A DNA stretch of 64,000 nucleotides from Lactuca virosa (GCA_928212115.1 CAKMRJ010005634.1:252189721-252253720); one strand, 5' to 3'; positions 1 through 10,804 are shown, counted from the first letter of the stretch. Translations and numbers: made by a program. Notes: generated from the sequence alone by a model not told the origin.

Positions 1-31
1 ACAAGAGCTTCTTCTTCTTCAAAAAAAAAAC
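1..31. other. Flank of Copia-I: scrap of older element A, ending in TSD
   Basis: The 26 bases before the target-site duplication are purine/pyrimidine-biased (CTT repeats, then an A run). They should join directly to 13153 once Copia-I is removed, making them part of decayed element A. Bases 27-31 (AAAAC) are the left copy of the Copia-I target-site duplication and match 13148-13152. Confidence 0.6.
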
Positions 32-354
32 TGATGAATTAAAGAATCGAGTATTGAATTAATCAGAGTATGAATTCAAGTATGAATGCGAGATTGAACA
101 CAGAATGTAAATATGATCTTGTTTCAGCTCTATTACGCTTTGGAATTCTTTACAGAGTACAATAGACAAGTCTGTAAAAGTTCTTATTTAACTCTAGTAA
201 ATAACCCTATTTATAAGGAACTGAAAGTGTACAAAAAATATACGAAGGCATTGACTCTAAAGCTTCGAATAAAAGCGCCCTAGTAAAATACATTACAAAA
301 TATTCGAAGAGTCCAAAACATACTTCGACTAATTACAACAATTCGACCCTTACA
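32..354 (-). repeat. Copia-I 3' LTR
   Basis: 323 bp, nearly identical to 12825-13147. Read on the minus strand it begins TGTAAGGGTCG and ends ATTCATCA. A TATAAATA box on the minus strand lies at 209-216. The sequence contains several TTCGAA words. Confidence 0.95.
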
Positions 355-803
355 ATCTCCCCCTTTGTAATCATAGTCGAAGTCTTCAATTTGTAAGAAG
401 CTGGATAGAGAATACAACATCACTCTTCGAATCTCCGTGTACCAGGAGATAACCTTATTTAGCTCTTTCTTGTCTCCTTCATTAATCTTCTTGCAATGAT
501 TTATACGAACAATTAAGTTCGTATACTGAGATGTTGAATACCTCTCCACTTCACTAGCTTGGAATAAAACCATTTAGCTTTTCCAGCTTTGTCTTTTCCT
601 GCGAAGACCATTCCAAAAGGCTTCAGGCAAATTTCACCATCAACATACTTTTTTCAATTCCGCTTGAGTCTCTCGTAGGAGCCATTGGTGCTTTAATTTC
701 CATTCCTTTGGCAGTAGCTAATTCACATCTGTAGTGCCAAGCACTCATAATAGTTTTCGATAAAAATCTTGATGTGAGCTACTCCAGCTTGAATTCATCC
801 GGT
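280..803 (-). pseudogene. Copia-I ORF3, C-terminal tail
   Basis: The last part of the third reading frame, running toward the polypurine tract. An open 97-codon frame (280-573) reads through the tract into the LTR; its upstream half contains a W-Y-x-E-I-R-R segment resembling W-L-x-N-I-R-K near the end of the Copia-II ORF3 (40413-41234). Bases 574-803 are also protein-like but broken by stops and shifts. No function is recognised. Confidence 0.5.
355..366 (-). other. Copia-I polypurine tract
   Basis: On the minus strand this reads AAAGGGGGAGAT, directly before the 3' LTR. This is the expected position and composition of the plus-strand priming site for reverse transcription. Confidence 0.85.
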
Positions 804-1310
804 TCAATGTTTGAAGAAATGGAAAATGATTTCTTTTAAAAGCAATGCAACTTGTATAAGATCATACAAGTTCATTAATGGAAAATCAGTAATCGTGAAT
901 TCGCAAATTTTTCCATTTGCCCTGACAACCACATACTTAACATTTTGGACTGTGTTTTCGAAAATCACATCCTTTTTCATACTGATCACTTTCTTGATTT
1001 TAATCAATGACCACACTTCCTCAGCGGCTTTAGCAAGAACTGCATGAAATCGAATTTTCATGTGTGTACCTTCATATTTATCTTTAAAGTTCCCTTCTGC
1101 TTTGAACTGAGGCATTATGAACATCATTTCGTTTATCGGGAAATCCAGCTGGCTTGCATCAGTATTCGTTACCAAATAACTCTGCTTTGGTTTCTTTTCG
1201 AATGTATACGTGTGATTAAAAGCAACCTTGGCCTCAATTGTTTCGTAATTATAGTGTTTGGCTGGATCACCTTTATCCATTCCCTTCGGATCACTAGCAC
1301 GCTGAGTCAT
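804..1310 (-). pseudogene. Copia-I ORF3, C-terminal globular module
   Basis: 168 open codons in sense orientation with pol. The segment has an I-K-I-K-K-V stretch, then a basic, aromatic stretch, then T-D-F-P-L-M-N. The same order (I-x-K-I ... A-D-F-P-C-M-N-P) is found in the Copia-II ORF3 at 40413-41234, so this is a conserved module. The frame is linked by a frameshift or stop to the coiled-coil segment upstream. Catalytic function unknown. Confidence 0.55.
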
Positions 1311-1353
1311 AATGCTTTGAATAATCCTCAGCTTTTCAAGTTCAGCTTCTGCT

Positions 1354-2181
1354 TCAGCCTTCTTTTCTTCTTTTCGATTTTTCCACTAAAATTGATTTCC
1401 CTTTATCTTTCAAGGCTGGATTGTCAATTGCCTCTTTTGGATTCGAACCACTCCCACCAGTCTCCGAAGATTTACCAATCACAATTCCTTTCGAAATTGG
1501 TCTTGCAATTGGCATTGTTGTTACGACTATTGAAGTAACCAGTTCAGCAGAAACTACTACTGGTTTTGTTGTTGGGATTTTCGAAGAAAAGACTTTTCCC
1601 ACAACTTTCGCATCTTCTCCACTAGTCTTCGACTCACTAGTTTTTCTTTCTCCCCCTTGCACCCCTGTGAAAACAGGTGGGGCATTCGTTGTTGGAAGAA
1701 GACTTGATATGCGAAAGAGAGGAGCAAGTTGTTTGTTGAGAATTGCTTCGAAGTGGACAAACTTTTGTGACAAAAATTCAGGTGTAATCAAGGAAGAAGA
1801 CACCGGCCTGTCAGAAATTTCTTTTAATTCCTTGAGTAAAGTAAGTACCTCCTCAAAATTTGCACTTTCCATTGTAGAAAGTTGAGTAAGTTGAGGACTC
1901 AGACGTTCATACAATTTGACAAATTTGGTGACAGCGTCACAGATTATATCAACTTTTTGATTTAAGGATGCATAATCTTGTTGAACAGCAACAATTTCTT
2001 TTTGCATATCTTCACGAAGTTCATGAATCTGCAAATTTACATCCTCCCTTACTTTCTTCACGTCTTGAATAAAAAGAACATGTCTTTCCTTTGCAACATT
2101 CTTCAAATCTTTCAGATCACCAGCAAACTTCGAATTTTGAGTATTAATTCGAATTTCATTGTTTTGATCACCTGAGATCAA
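1354..2181 (-). pseudogene. Copia-I ORF3, coiled-coil segment
   Basis: 275 open codons. The first half is rich in K, E, V, L and Q with heptad-like spacing (for example VREDVNLQIHELREDMQKEI), typical of a coiled coil. The second half is P/T/S/V-rich, low complexity, and ends in a basic cluster KSKRRKEG. Copia-II ORF3 has a coiled-coil-like stretch in the corresponding place. No membrane segment is seen. Confidence 0.6.
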
Positions 2182-2680
2182 CCTTCTCCAAAATTCGTGC
2201 TTCAGAGTGTGTAAGCATTCCAGATACTTTTCTCACCACTCTGGCTTCGAACATTTTCAACATTGAATCAACCTCCAAACTTGAAACCGATGAACCACCC
2301 CCCAGATCAGCTTGGGATTGAATTATCGTATTCAGCTTCTGATTTAGAATTTTGAATTGCTTCATGGTCATCAGCATATGATCTGGAAACTATTCTTCTT
2401 CTTCGTGAAATTCTAATTCCTCAAACATACCTCCAAACCCCTCATTATCAGTTTCTGCCTCCATAAAAATGGTTTCTTGAACAGGTGAAGTTGGTTTGGG
2501 TGTATCAGTAGATTGAGAAGAAAAAATAGAAGTAAATGGTTGATCAAGAATGTGTTCGAATGTTGGAGAATCAGTAGTTGAAGTAAGTGGAGTATTGGAT
2601 AATGGTAAAGAAACAATACTTGCAAAAGGAGCAGAAGTAACATGACCTTGATCTTCAGTTTTCGAACCTCCTTCACCCAT
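2168..2680 (-). pseudogene. Copia-I ORF3, acidic/disordered middle segment
   Basis: Two adjoining open stretches (2390-2680 and 2168-2377) separated by one stop. The first is S/T/P-rich and acidic with a terminal E run. The second (MKQFKILNQKLNTIIQ...) begins the coiled-coil region. It connects the N-terminal domain (2413-3870) to the coiled coil (1354-2181). Confidence 0.5.
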
Positions 2681-3870
2681 ATCAACATTTGCATCCGTAT
2701 CAGATACGTGTGCAGGGATGCCTGAAGTTCGAACCGCCTCAGACTCTGATTTGTTATTTGAATCTTCGGGTGGTATGACGACTTTCTCTCGGGAGTGGAA
2801 CTTTCTGTGAGATGAGTGAACTCTGGGGTCTCGGGAATTCTTTCACTTTCATCTTCTGTTGACTCAGTAGAAATCACGAGTTTTCGGGTCTTCTTCTTCT
2901 TTTTCTTTGACAAATGTTTTGCCATATCCTCAGCCCTTCGTTTCTTTGACACCGGAGAAACAGGTGCTGGCACTTCTCTAATTAACACACCTTGATGAGT
3001 GATTTGAGGTTTTCGAACCACTTTTTGTGTAGGAGACTTGCTTTTATGGGTGGACTTCATTTTGATTCTTCGAAACATTCCAGTCTTCGAAAGAATGATT
3101 ACATTCTCTTGTGTTTCTTCAAGAGTAGGCTCAATCACTTGAGTCTCAACAACAGACACTTCAACAGTTTCAGGCTTCTTCTTTGGAGATTTCGAAGATT
3201 TTGACTCAGTTTCATTCTTCTTCGTCTTCTTGGATTTCGTATCATCTCTACCCAATAGGATGCCAGTTTCGATTGTAGAATCAATAGTCTGCAAATATTC
3301 CACCAACACAGAATTCGAAGGACCAACTCTTTTAAGCATAGCATCTGGAATACGAGCAACTGATGGAAAAACTTCAGCACTGTCTGTGACATTCTTCGGA
3401 TAGTGGTATGATTGAAAAACTGCTTTTTCTTTATCATTGAGTACCAAAATCCCCTCCTTGTTGTAAAAGTATTGCAAAATCATGCTCCGGTATCTTGCAC
3501 ACGAAATACCATGAATAGCATTCGTGTGTTCTACACCCTTTTGGAATTCCTTCCACAACTGTGTAGAATAATCCACTTGAAGATCATAATAGATGCCAGC
3601 AACCATGGCATAAACCTCCATTCTTCCTTTATCAAGACCAACTGATCTCCCAATCAAACATCGTAGAAAAATACCAAATAAGAAATTCCAGATTCGTGGA
3701 AGACCAGACTTCTTAAAATCACTAATCTTAGACAGTGGTGGCTGATATCCCATCTCATTAAACATGTGAACGATTTGTGGAAAAGTGAAAGCAACATATG
3801 GAGGCGAATTTGGAATATCAAGAATTTGGCAGAAAAGTTTCTTGGATAGCCTGACCTTTTTGTCGTTCAC
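2413..3870 (-). pseudogene. Copia-I ORF3, N-terminal domain and basic region
   Basis: 485 open codons; about the first 370 look like the authentic frame and the last 100 or so, leucine-rich and repetitive, like shifted sequence. Residues about 1-180 form a globular domain (KLFCQILDIPNSPPY, IVHMFNEMGYQPPLSKI, LPRIWNFLFGIFLRCLIGR), nearly identical to Copia-III at 63493-64000 and recognisably related to Copia-II at 43088-44338. Then comes a K/S/T/E-rich disordered stretch with LSKKKKKKTRK, a plausible nuclear localisation signal. The distribution of Y, W and G suggests a real fold, but I do not recognise an enzymatic motif. Confidence 0.65.
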
Positions 3871-4135
3871 TTAGATGAAAAGTAATCGTATCAAAAGCCT
3901 TGTTGTAAGTCGCAGTTGATCCTGCTTGAGAAAGCCAGGATAGTGGAACAGAGAAAGAACTGAACATCGTCTTAGCTAAAACAGAGTTCTTCAAGGAAAC
4001 GATTAGCATCTTCAATTCTTCCGGGTACTGAGAAACGTCACCCTTCAAGTAATAGTTTGTTACTTGAATCTTCATTATTGGTAATGATGAGGCATCTTCA
4101 GTGGTATGAGAATCAACATGAGCAGAAGTCGCCAT
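3818..4135 (-). pseudogene. Copia-I ORF3, start codon and N-terminus
   Basis: An ATG at 4133-4135 opens a 105-codon frame whose first part (PIMKIQVTNY..., AKTMFSSFSVPLSWLSQAG) is repeated in Copia-III from 63219 and 63352. A frameshift near 3870 moves the reading into the next segment. The start is supported by conservation of the preceding leader (AAACCCTA directly before AATGG in both family members) and by the TATA box 95 bp upstream. Confidence 0.65.
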
Positions 4136-4224
4136 TTTTAGGGTTTGAAGATAATGATGAATAGAGAATTTGGGAAATTTGCTTTTTGATCGCGTAAACT
4201 GACAATGAAACCCTTGAATGCCCT

Positions 4225-4230
4225 TTTATA
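4225..4230 (-). promoter_or_regulatory. Putative internal TATA box for Copia-I ORF3
   Basis: TATAAA on the minus strand, 95 bp upstream of the ORF3 ATG. The surrounding ACATATAAA(A)GGG is conserved in Copia-III at the matching place (63126-63131), and Copia-II has TATAAA 98 bp before its ORF3 start. Inference: ORF3 is transcribed from its own promoter. Confidence 0.55.
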
Positions 4231-4278
4231 TGTAACCCTTAAGTTTGAATTTGAAGTGGGATGTGTATTTAATGATAT

Positions 4279-4288
4279 CCGACGTGGC
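4279..4288 (-). promoter_or_regulatory. Conserved GCCACGTCGG box upstream of ORF3
   Basis: An ACGT-core element on the minus strand, 153 bp before the ORF3 ATG. The same ten bases occur at 63068-63077 in Copia-III, 151 bp before its ORF3. ACGT cores are classical bZIP-factor sites; use here is inferred. Confidence 0.4.
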
Positions 4289-5629
4289 ACCTTAAAAATC
4301 GGACCATTACTGCGTAAAAGTAGCCATGCGTCAAAAACTAGCTGTCACATCACCTTGAAAACCGGAAAGAATACCATACGTCATTTATAAACAGCCTGTA
4401 ATTGTATCCCCGAGAAGATTGTAACCGTCAGAACCCTTCGAATGGAAGCAAGGCTCTTTCACTTTTGGGATGAAAAGCGAAGTCATACACCAGTTGTTTG
4501 AAATCATCAGCCTGAGTTGGTATTACTCAGAGCCTCAAGGATTTCGTGAGTGCAGTGTTCCAAAGAATGTAGACGAGAAACAAAGATAAGAAAAATATGG
4601 GATATTGTGATGTCAAACCATTGACACAAAAGCAGATAAAATCTCGGGAAAAGATTACTTCATTAATCATTAAGAGAAATGATCAATAGCTTGTGTAGGT
4701 TACCGTGAATTACAATCGAATACTTGTTGATAAGTATCGAAGGGCTTCTTTTATAATGCTTCGTAGGTAGGTCAAAAATTTCGTTACATGTCATCCTAAA
4801 CATAAGGTGAGAAATTGTAACAGAAATTACTTGTTTGACCAGTGTAGTCAGTGACAAGTTGGCTTTGATAAATTTTGAAATGACAAGGACATTCGAATGA
4901 AACTCACACGGAAATCATATTCATGAAAAAAATTTGTGTGCTGGATCTTGTTGGGTAACAAACATCGTGGGTTTCGAATGTTTGATCAAGACCACTCATT
5001 CGAAATGAATATGATTTGGAGTTTCGAATTTTTTGTACAAAAAGAAAAGTTTCGTTAAAATCTGGAACTTAGTTCCCCGTCAATTCCTTAAAAAGGTAAT
5101 GAAAATTGGGTTTCACTTTCATCACGGTCTCATGATGTCAGATCATAAACACAGATTTTTGATATGTCTAAGTCTCGATGGGTTTGATCAGAGACCTCTC
5201 GGACATATGTCTTCGTGTGTGAGTGTGTAAGAATTTTATGGGTGAAAAAGATGGTTATAAGACACGAAAGGTACCTCTGTTATTTTTGGACAAAACAGTA
5301 AAATCTTAACTCATTTTGAGAAGACTCAGGTAGCTCAAAGACTAATGTGAATATAAGCCTGATTGGGAAGAAATTTTCGTATGAATAATTTCATTAAGGC
5401 TTTCGTACACACACATTGAGTCATGGAGGCTTTGGACAACATGCAACAGCATGCTTCTAGGGACAACCTAACTAGTTCGAATGATGAAAAATTTATCGAT
5501 TCATACGAAAATGTACCTGACGCTAGTACTGCAAGCATAATCCCCTCTGTAACTTCATGATAATCTGCAACAAAATACTAAAAAGAAGTAAGAATCAAAA
5601 TATTTTTGTTGTTTTGAAATTTTCGAAAG

Positions 5630-5945
5630 AAAAGACAGAACAAACGAAAATCTTTTTGGATTTTTGAATTTTCGAAAATTAAATGACAAGACAAAAGAAA
5701 ATCTTTTTGGATTTTGGAATTTTCGAAAATTAAATGACAAACAAAAGAAAATCTTTTGGATTTGGAATTTTCGAAAATTAAATGACAAAACAAAAGAAAA
5801 TCTTTTTGGATTTTGGAATTTTATTCTAAAATTAAATGACAAAACAAAAGAAAATCTTTTTGGATTTTGGAATTTTTCGAAAATTAAATGACAAAACCAA
5901 AGAAAACCTTTTTGGATTTTTGATATTTCGAAAATTGAAAATATA
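5630..5945. repeat. AT-rich minisatellite, about 48-54-bp unit, about 6 copies
   Basis: The word AAATGAC recurs at 5681, 5732, 5780, 5834 and 5886, each followed by an A-rich run, CTTTTTGGATTT and TTTTCGAAAATT. Spacing is 48-54 bp. The matching place in Copia-III (about 61620-61780) has only two or three degenerate units, so the array expanded in Copia-I. Confidence 0.85.
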
Positions 5946-5987
5946 CTGTACTTATTGCAAACACACGATATTTTATCATCCCCTTAT

Positions 5988-6137
5988 AAGTGACAAATGT
6001 ACAAATTCGAAGGGGTCAAAGCGTTGACTATGAACAGTAACCTCAGAATCAACCCTTAAAATAAGTGACAAATGTGCGAATTCGAAGGGGTCGAAGCAGT
6101 GACTATGAACAGTAACCTCTGAATGCTGAATGACTTT
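5988..6137. repeat. 75-bp tandem duplication
   Basis: Two copies, starting AAGTGACAAATGT at 5988 and 6063, each containing AATTCGAAGGGGTC and GACTATGAACAGTAACCTC. Copia-III has a single related copy near 61508-61570. Confidence 0.8.
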
Positions 6138-6179
6138 GCATTGTCTTTTATTCAGCACCTCTGATTCATTCCTTGTCAA

Positions 6180-6853
6180 CCATCATTCTCCTTTTTCGCA
6201 TGGAACAGAATTTCCATCGATCATTCCAAGCCCTTCTATAATTCTCACAAGTGATTTTTCATCTAAGGTTTCGTGAAAATATCAGCTAACTGATCAGTTG
6301 TTTTCACGAAATGTACTTCAATATTTCCATCCTCCACGTGATCTTTGATGAAATGATAACGAAGTGCAATATGTTTAGTCTTCGAATGATGCACAGGATT
6401 ATGACAAATTCTTATTGCACTTTGAGAATCACAATATAATGGAATCTTTTTCATATTGATTGCATAATCACGCAATTGACTTTGGATCCATATTATTTGT
6501 GAAGTGCAAGCAGCATCAGCCACATATTCTGCTTCAGCTGTGGAAATTGATACGCATGTTTCCTTTTTCGATTGCCAGCTCACCAATTTGCCATCGAGAA
6601 ATTGACATCCTCCACTTGTGCTTTTCCTATCAAGATTACAACCACCCAAGTCCGCATCCGAATATGCTTGAACAAAGAACCCAGTGTTCGAAGGATACCA
6701 CAATCCTAACGGAATTGTTCCTTTAACACAACGAAATATATTCTTCACAGCAGTAAGATGTGGTTCACGTGGATTAGACTGATACCTAGCACAAATTACA
6801 CACAGAAAACATGATATCAGGTCTACTTGCTGTAAGATAAAGTAATGAACCAA
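6180..6853 (-). pseudogene. Copia-I RNase H domain
   Basis: The 196-codon frame 6263-6853 carries the Copia RNase H signature: SDADLGGCNLDRKSTSGG, AEAEY(V), then YCDSQSAIRICHNP, ending TTDQLADIFTKP. A one-base loss near 6260 cuts off the last residues that are intact in Copia-III. A frameshift at about 6830 joins it to the RT frame. Confidence 0.9.
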
Positions 6854-8039
6854 TCATGCTCCTATATAAAGTTATGTCAACTGCTGGTTTATCTAACGAC
6901 GGTGTTAACTTTATGCTCGTTGCCATTGGAACTCGTAACTTTGTGCTATTCATCAATCCAAACTTTTCTAGCAGATTCTTCGTATATTTTTCTTGATTTA
7001 TAAAAATCCCTTCTCTGTTTTGACGAATATTCAGTCCAAGAAAGTTATTGATTTTTCCCATCATGCTCATTTCAAACTTGCTTTTCATCAGATCTTCGAA
7101 TTCTCTAGACAACGCAGGGTCAGTTGAGCCAAAAATAATATCATCAACATAAATTTGAACAAGCATTCGATGATTCCCAACTTTCTTTCGAAACAATGTG
7201 GGGTCAACAGATCTTTGTTTAAATTTAGATTGTTTCAAAAATGAGGTAAGAGTTGCATACCATGCTCGTGGTGCTTGTTTTAAGCCATAAACTGCCTTAT
7301 CTAAAATATAAACATGATCAGGATATTCTTCGTTAATAAAACCTGGGGGTTGTTCCACGTAAACAGTTTCTTCAAGCTCTCCATTTAGAAATGCACACTT
7401 CACGTCCATTTGATAAACATCAAAATCTTTGTGAGCTGTATAAGCTAGAAATATACGAACAGCCTCGAGTCTCGCGACAGGGGCAAAAGTTTCTTCATAG
7501 TCGATTCCTTCTTGTTGTGAATATCCTTTAACAACAAGTCTGGCTTTGTTTCGAACAATGTTTCCATCTTTGTCGGTTTTATTTTTGAAAATCCATTTTA
7601 ACCCGACAATCGAAACATTTTCAGGTTTAGGAATTAATCTCCAAACCTTGTTTCGTTCGAATTCAGACAATTCAGATTGCATTGCAACAACCCAATCTGA
7701 GTGTTCCATTGCAATCTTAACTGTTTTTGGTTCAATTTTAGAGATGAAAACATTGAACATGCAAAATTCTTGATGAGTATTCAATACCTCATTCTTTGCA
7801 CGAATTTGAGCTCTTGTTAAAACACCCTCTTGTGGATCCCCAATTACTTGATCCTTCGGATGATCTCTTGTCCACTTTTCCATTGGCGGATATGCTGGAT
7901 CAAATTCCAAAGGTGCATCTTCGTATATATCATCATTCTCTGAACCTGCAATCGAACAAACATCATCTAGATCATTAATTTTCTCAATGTTTTCTAAATT
8001 CTCCCCCTCAACATCATGCTCCCCCCTAAACATCAGCAT
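6786..8039 (-). pseudogene. Copia-I reverse transcriptase
   Basis: 417 open codons. Typical Copia RT order: EHSDWVVAMQSELSEFERNK, WIFKNK, ARLVVKGYSQQEGIDYEETF, MDVKCAFLNGELEE, YGLKQAPRAW, YVDDIIFGST (catalytic Asp pair) and YLTASRPDI. It synthesises cDNA from element RNA in virus-like particles. The RT domain itself is open, but the flanking frames are broken. Confidence 0.95.
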
Positions 8040-9167
8040 TCAATCTTTCATTCTCCCCCTCGAAAGTATGCTCCCCCTCAACTAGATTATTCGAATCCAA
8101 ATGCTCCCCTTCCATTGGATTATCCTGCATACTTTCGCCTTTCTCATGAAAAGTTGATGTTGAATCATCATTAAGCTTTGTTAATTCAGAGAGATGATTA
8201 TCAATTGCATTAATTTCAGCATCAACAGCATGATCTGAAATACCAAAAATTAAATCATAATCAATATCTAAGGTTTGTGAGGTTTCAGATTCATCTTGTA
8301 TTTCTTTCAGAATAGGATGATTTGCAAACTGCGATTTTGTTTGTTTAATGTAGTAATCATCAAAGGTAAGATTAAAAGTTTCTTCAACTTTTCGTGTTCT
8401 TTTGTTCAATACACGATATGCCACTGAATTATGTGAATATCCCAAGAATATCCCTTCATCGGCTTTTGCTTGAAATTTCGTAAGATTATCCTTGAGATTC
8501 ATAATGAAGCACTTACATCCGAAAACATGAAAAAATTTGACGTTAGGTTTTCGATTGTTGAGAATTTCATATGGAGTAATGTTAAAACGACGATGAATGA
8601 AGGATCTGTTTTGACTAAAACATGCGGTGGATACTGCTTCTGCCCAAAGGTATTGTTGAAGATTCGCATATGCCAGCATAGTCGTAGCTGCTTCGCATAG
8701 AGACCTATTTCTTCGTTGAACAACGCCATTTTGTTGTGGTGTTATACGGAGATGAAAAATTATGCGAAATCCCTTTTTCCACAAAAAATGAATCAAGAAC
8801 ATTGTTCTTAAATTCAGTTCCATGATCACTCTTGATCTTTCGAACAATCTTCTTCAATGTTGTTTCCATCTTTTTGATAAAGTCAATCATGATTTGTGCA
8901 ACTTCGGTTAAGCCTGAGAAAATAGACCCACGTAAATCTGGATAAATCATCGACAATTACTAAAATGTACCATTTCTTGTTGAGAGTTGAAACAGTCGAA
9001 GGACCACACAAAGCAATATGTAAAAGCTCCAGAGGTGCAACAATTTTCGAATCTATCGTAATTGGATGATCCTGTTTATGTTGCTTGCCAACTTCACAAG
9101 CTGCACATAAAGAATCATTGACAAATTTAAGTACAGGTAAACCTCTTACCAAAATCTTGTACCACAA
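8026..9167 (-). pseudogene. Copia-I integrase
   Basis: Spread over three overlapping frames (8883-9167, 8705-8956, 8026-8847). Zinc-finger remnant SLCAACEVGKQHK, catalytic-core stretches (VDDLSRFTWVYF, KSDHGTEFKNN with the second Asp, NGVVQRRNRS where Copia-III keeps Glu in NGVVERRNRS). Here that third catalytic position reads Gln, so the core looks inactive besides being frame-shifted. The C-terminal part (FNITPYEILNNRKPNVKFFHVFG...) follows. Confidence 0.88.
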
Positions 9168-9600
9168 GTTTATTGATGTTTCGAAAATTGAGATGAGAAA
9201 GTATTCGATGCCATAGCCAACTTAAGTCTGCTGTTGCTTTCGAAAGAAGACATATAGCAGGTTTCCCTACTATCGGATTGATGTCCAAAGTTAACATGTC
9301 ACCTTTCCTTTTGGATTTCAGTAACACTTCTTTTGTGTTGACATTCGAAATAACACTTCCTTCTTCATTAAAAAGAACTTGATTGTCAGTGCCCACAACA
9401 AGTTGAGAAACACTTATCAAGTTATGTTGAAGACCTTCAACATACGCAACACGATTCACTGTGAATTGTCCGTTCGTGATCTTCCCATATCCTTTGACTT
9501 GACACTTTTGATTATTACCAAACTTCACAACTCCAGCATTCTTGAGACTTCAAAAATCACGTAGATTCTCCTTCTTCCCAGTCATGTGATGAGAGCAACC
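9127..9600 (-). pseudogene. Copia-I protease and GAG-pre-integrase domain
   Basis: Upstream, DSGCSHHMTG (active-site Asp of a Copia aspartic protease) is read near 9595, but a TGG-to-TGA stop just before it and a CGA-to-TGA stop just after it break the frame. The frame from 9528 has LISVSQLVVG and LSWLWHRILSHLNFRNINKL, the GAG-pre-integrase signature (Copia-III reads WHRRLSH). Confidence 0.85.
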
Positions 9601-9704
9601 ACTATCAATGTATCATTTATTGTCATATTGCTCGTCACATAGTACCTGCAATCCGTGGAAAATTTTAGGTACCCAACGCTTTTTGGGTCCTTGGAAATTA
9701 GATT

Positions 9705-10804
9705 TCAATTTCGAATGTAATGAAGAACTTTTAACCCAATCACAAACTTTAGTTTATTCACTTCAGACCTTGAAGGATTTGTATGAGATGACTGTTGAGG
9801 TTTTGTTGAAAAAGAGGAATTTTTAGCTTTGAAAACATTTTTGGTTGATTGTGATTCAGACATCTTTTGAAACTCAACATTTTGCCAAAATATTTTCTTT
9901 CTTGCTTGTCTTTTTGAAATGTTGTTTTCCTTCGAAAATTTGTCAATTTGATCTTTAAATTCCTTAGAGTTTAGTTTGACAACTTTTTCATTTCCCTTTA
10001 CAACTTGGTTTTGAAAACTCTTTTTCAATTTTTGATTTTTCAACCCATTGTGTTTGTGGTTTTTGACGTTGAAAAACATACGAATTCTTTGTTAAATTGT
10101 TTTCAACTGTGCTTTGATTTGCGAAAAAACCTTCATCAGTTGTTTTTGAATTATCCTCTTCAACTAACTTCTTTAATTCTGGTTTGATTTTCTCAGCGTT
10201 TCCTGTAGTTACGAATACTTGATTTTGGAAAAATAACATCATCTGTACACTTGAAATTTGGATAAACCACTGTATTCGTTTCACGATAGTGTTCACCTTT
10301 TTCGTTCAAAACTTTTTCGAACTTTTGTGTATCACCATACACTTGATCAACCACTATTCGAGGAGTTTCTTCTTCTTTTGTTGTTTCCTTTTCCTTCGAA
10401 ATTTTCTCTTCTTCTTCATCATCACTATCATCAGTTTGACTGTCTTTGAGATCCACGAAGTTCATATCACAAACTTTCGAAATTTAGGGTATATCAGTTT
10501 CATTCTCAACCATTAAATCCTTAACTTTTTCTTTTCCTTTAGATGTTGACGCAACATTAACAACAGACAACTGAGAACAACCAACATCTTCAAGTTCACT
10601 AATTTCACTAATATTGTCAGAATTATCTTCAATATCAGCAAAATTAGATTGAGAATCGGAAGTTGAATTCTCAGTCTTTTTCAAAATTTGAATTTGTTCA
10701 GATTTAGTCAAAGTATCATTCACTATGTTAACTAATTCATTCATCAAGACATTCATCAATTTTGACAATTCCATATTTATATCTATCATCAGGAACTTTG
10801 TCAA
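9705..10804 (-). pseudogene. Copia-I Gag-protease linker region
   Basis: Four overlapping fragments (10484-10804, 10193-10465, 9988-10296, 9705-10079) align with 56400-57410 of Copia-III. Low-complexity, acidic and lysine/asparagine-rich: LTKSEQIQILKKTENS, DSQTDDSDDEEEE, then KLNSKEFKDQIDKFSKENNISKRQARKKIFWQN. At about 10225 the frame changes by +1 at the same alignment position as in Copia-III (56925). One TAA near 10485 is in frame with its continuation. Confidence 0.75.

Larger units (their letters stand above)
4136..6180 (-). other. Copia-I non-coding spacer between pol and ORF3
   Basis: About 2 kb with no protein-like frame in sense. Long parts are conserved at high identity in the Copia-III spacer (61452-63218), for example around 5331-5530 against 61880-62035. 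It includes two tandem repeats (5630-5945 and 5988-6137) and the putative ORF3 promoter at its ORF3-proximal end. Confidence 0.7.

Noticed and set aside
811..1885. Plus-strand frames inside Copia-I ORF3 (811-1047, 1044-1538, 1421-1885)
   Set aside because: Antisense shadows of the minus-strand ORF3; no independent protein character.
5630..5945. CRISPR-like direct repeats
   Set aside because: Plant nuclear context; repeats have no distinct spacers and lengths vary: an ordinary minisatellite.
5555..6027. Repetitive NFRKLNDKTKEN-type frames in both strands
   Set aside because: Produced by the AT-rich tandem array, not genes.
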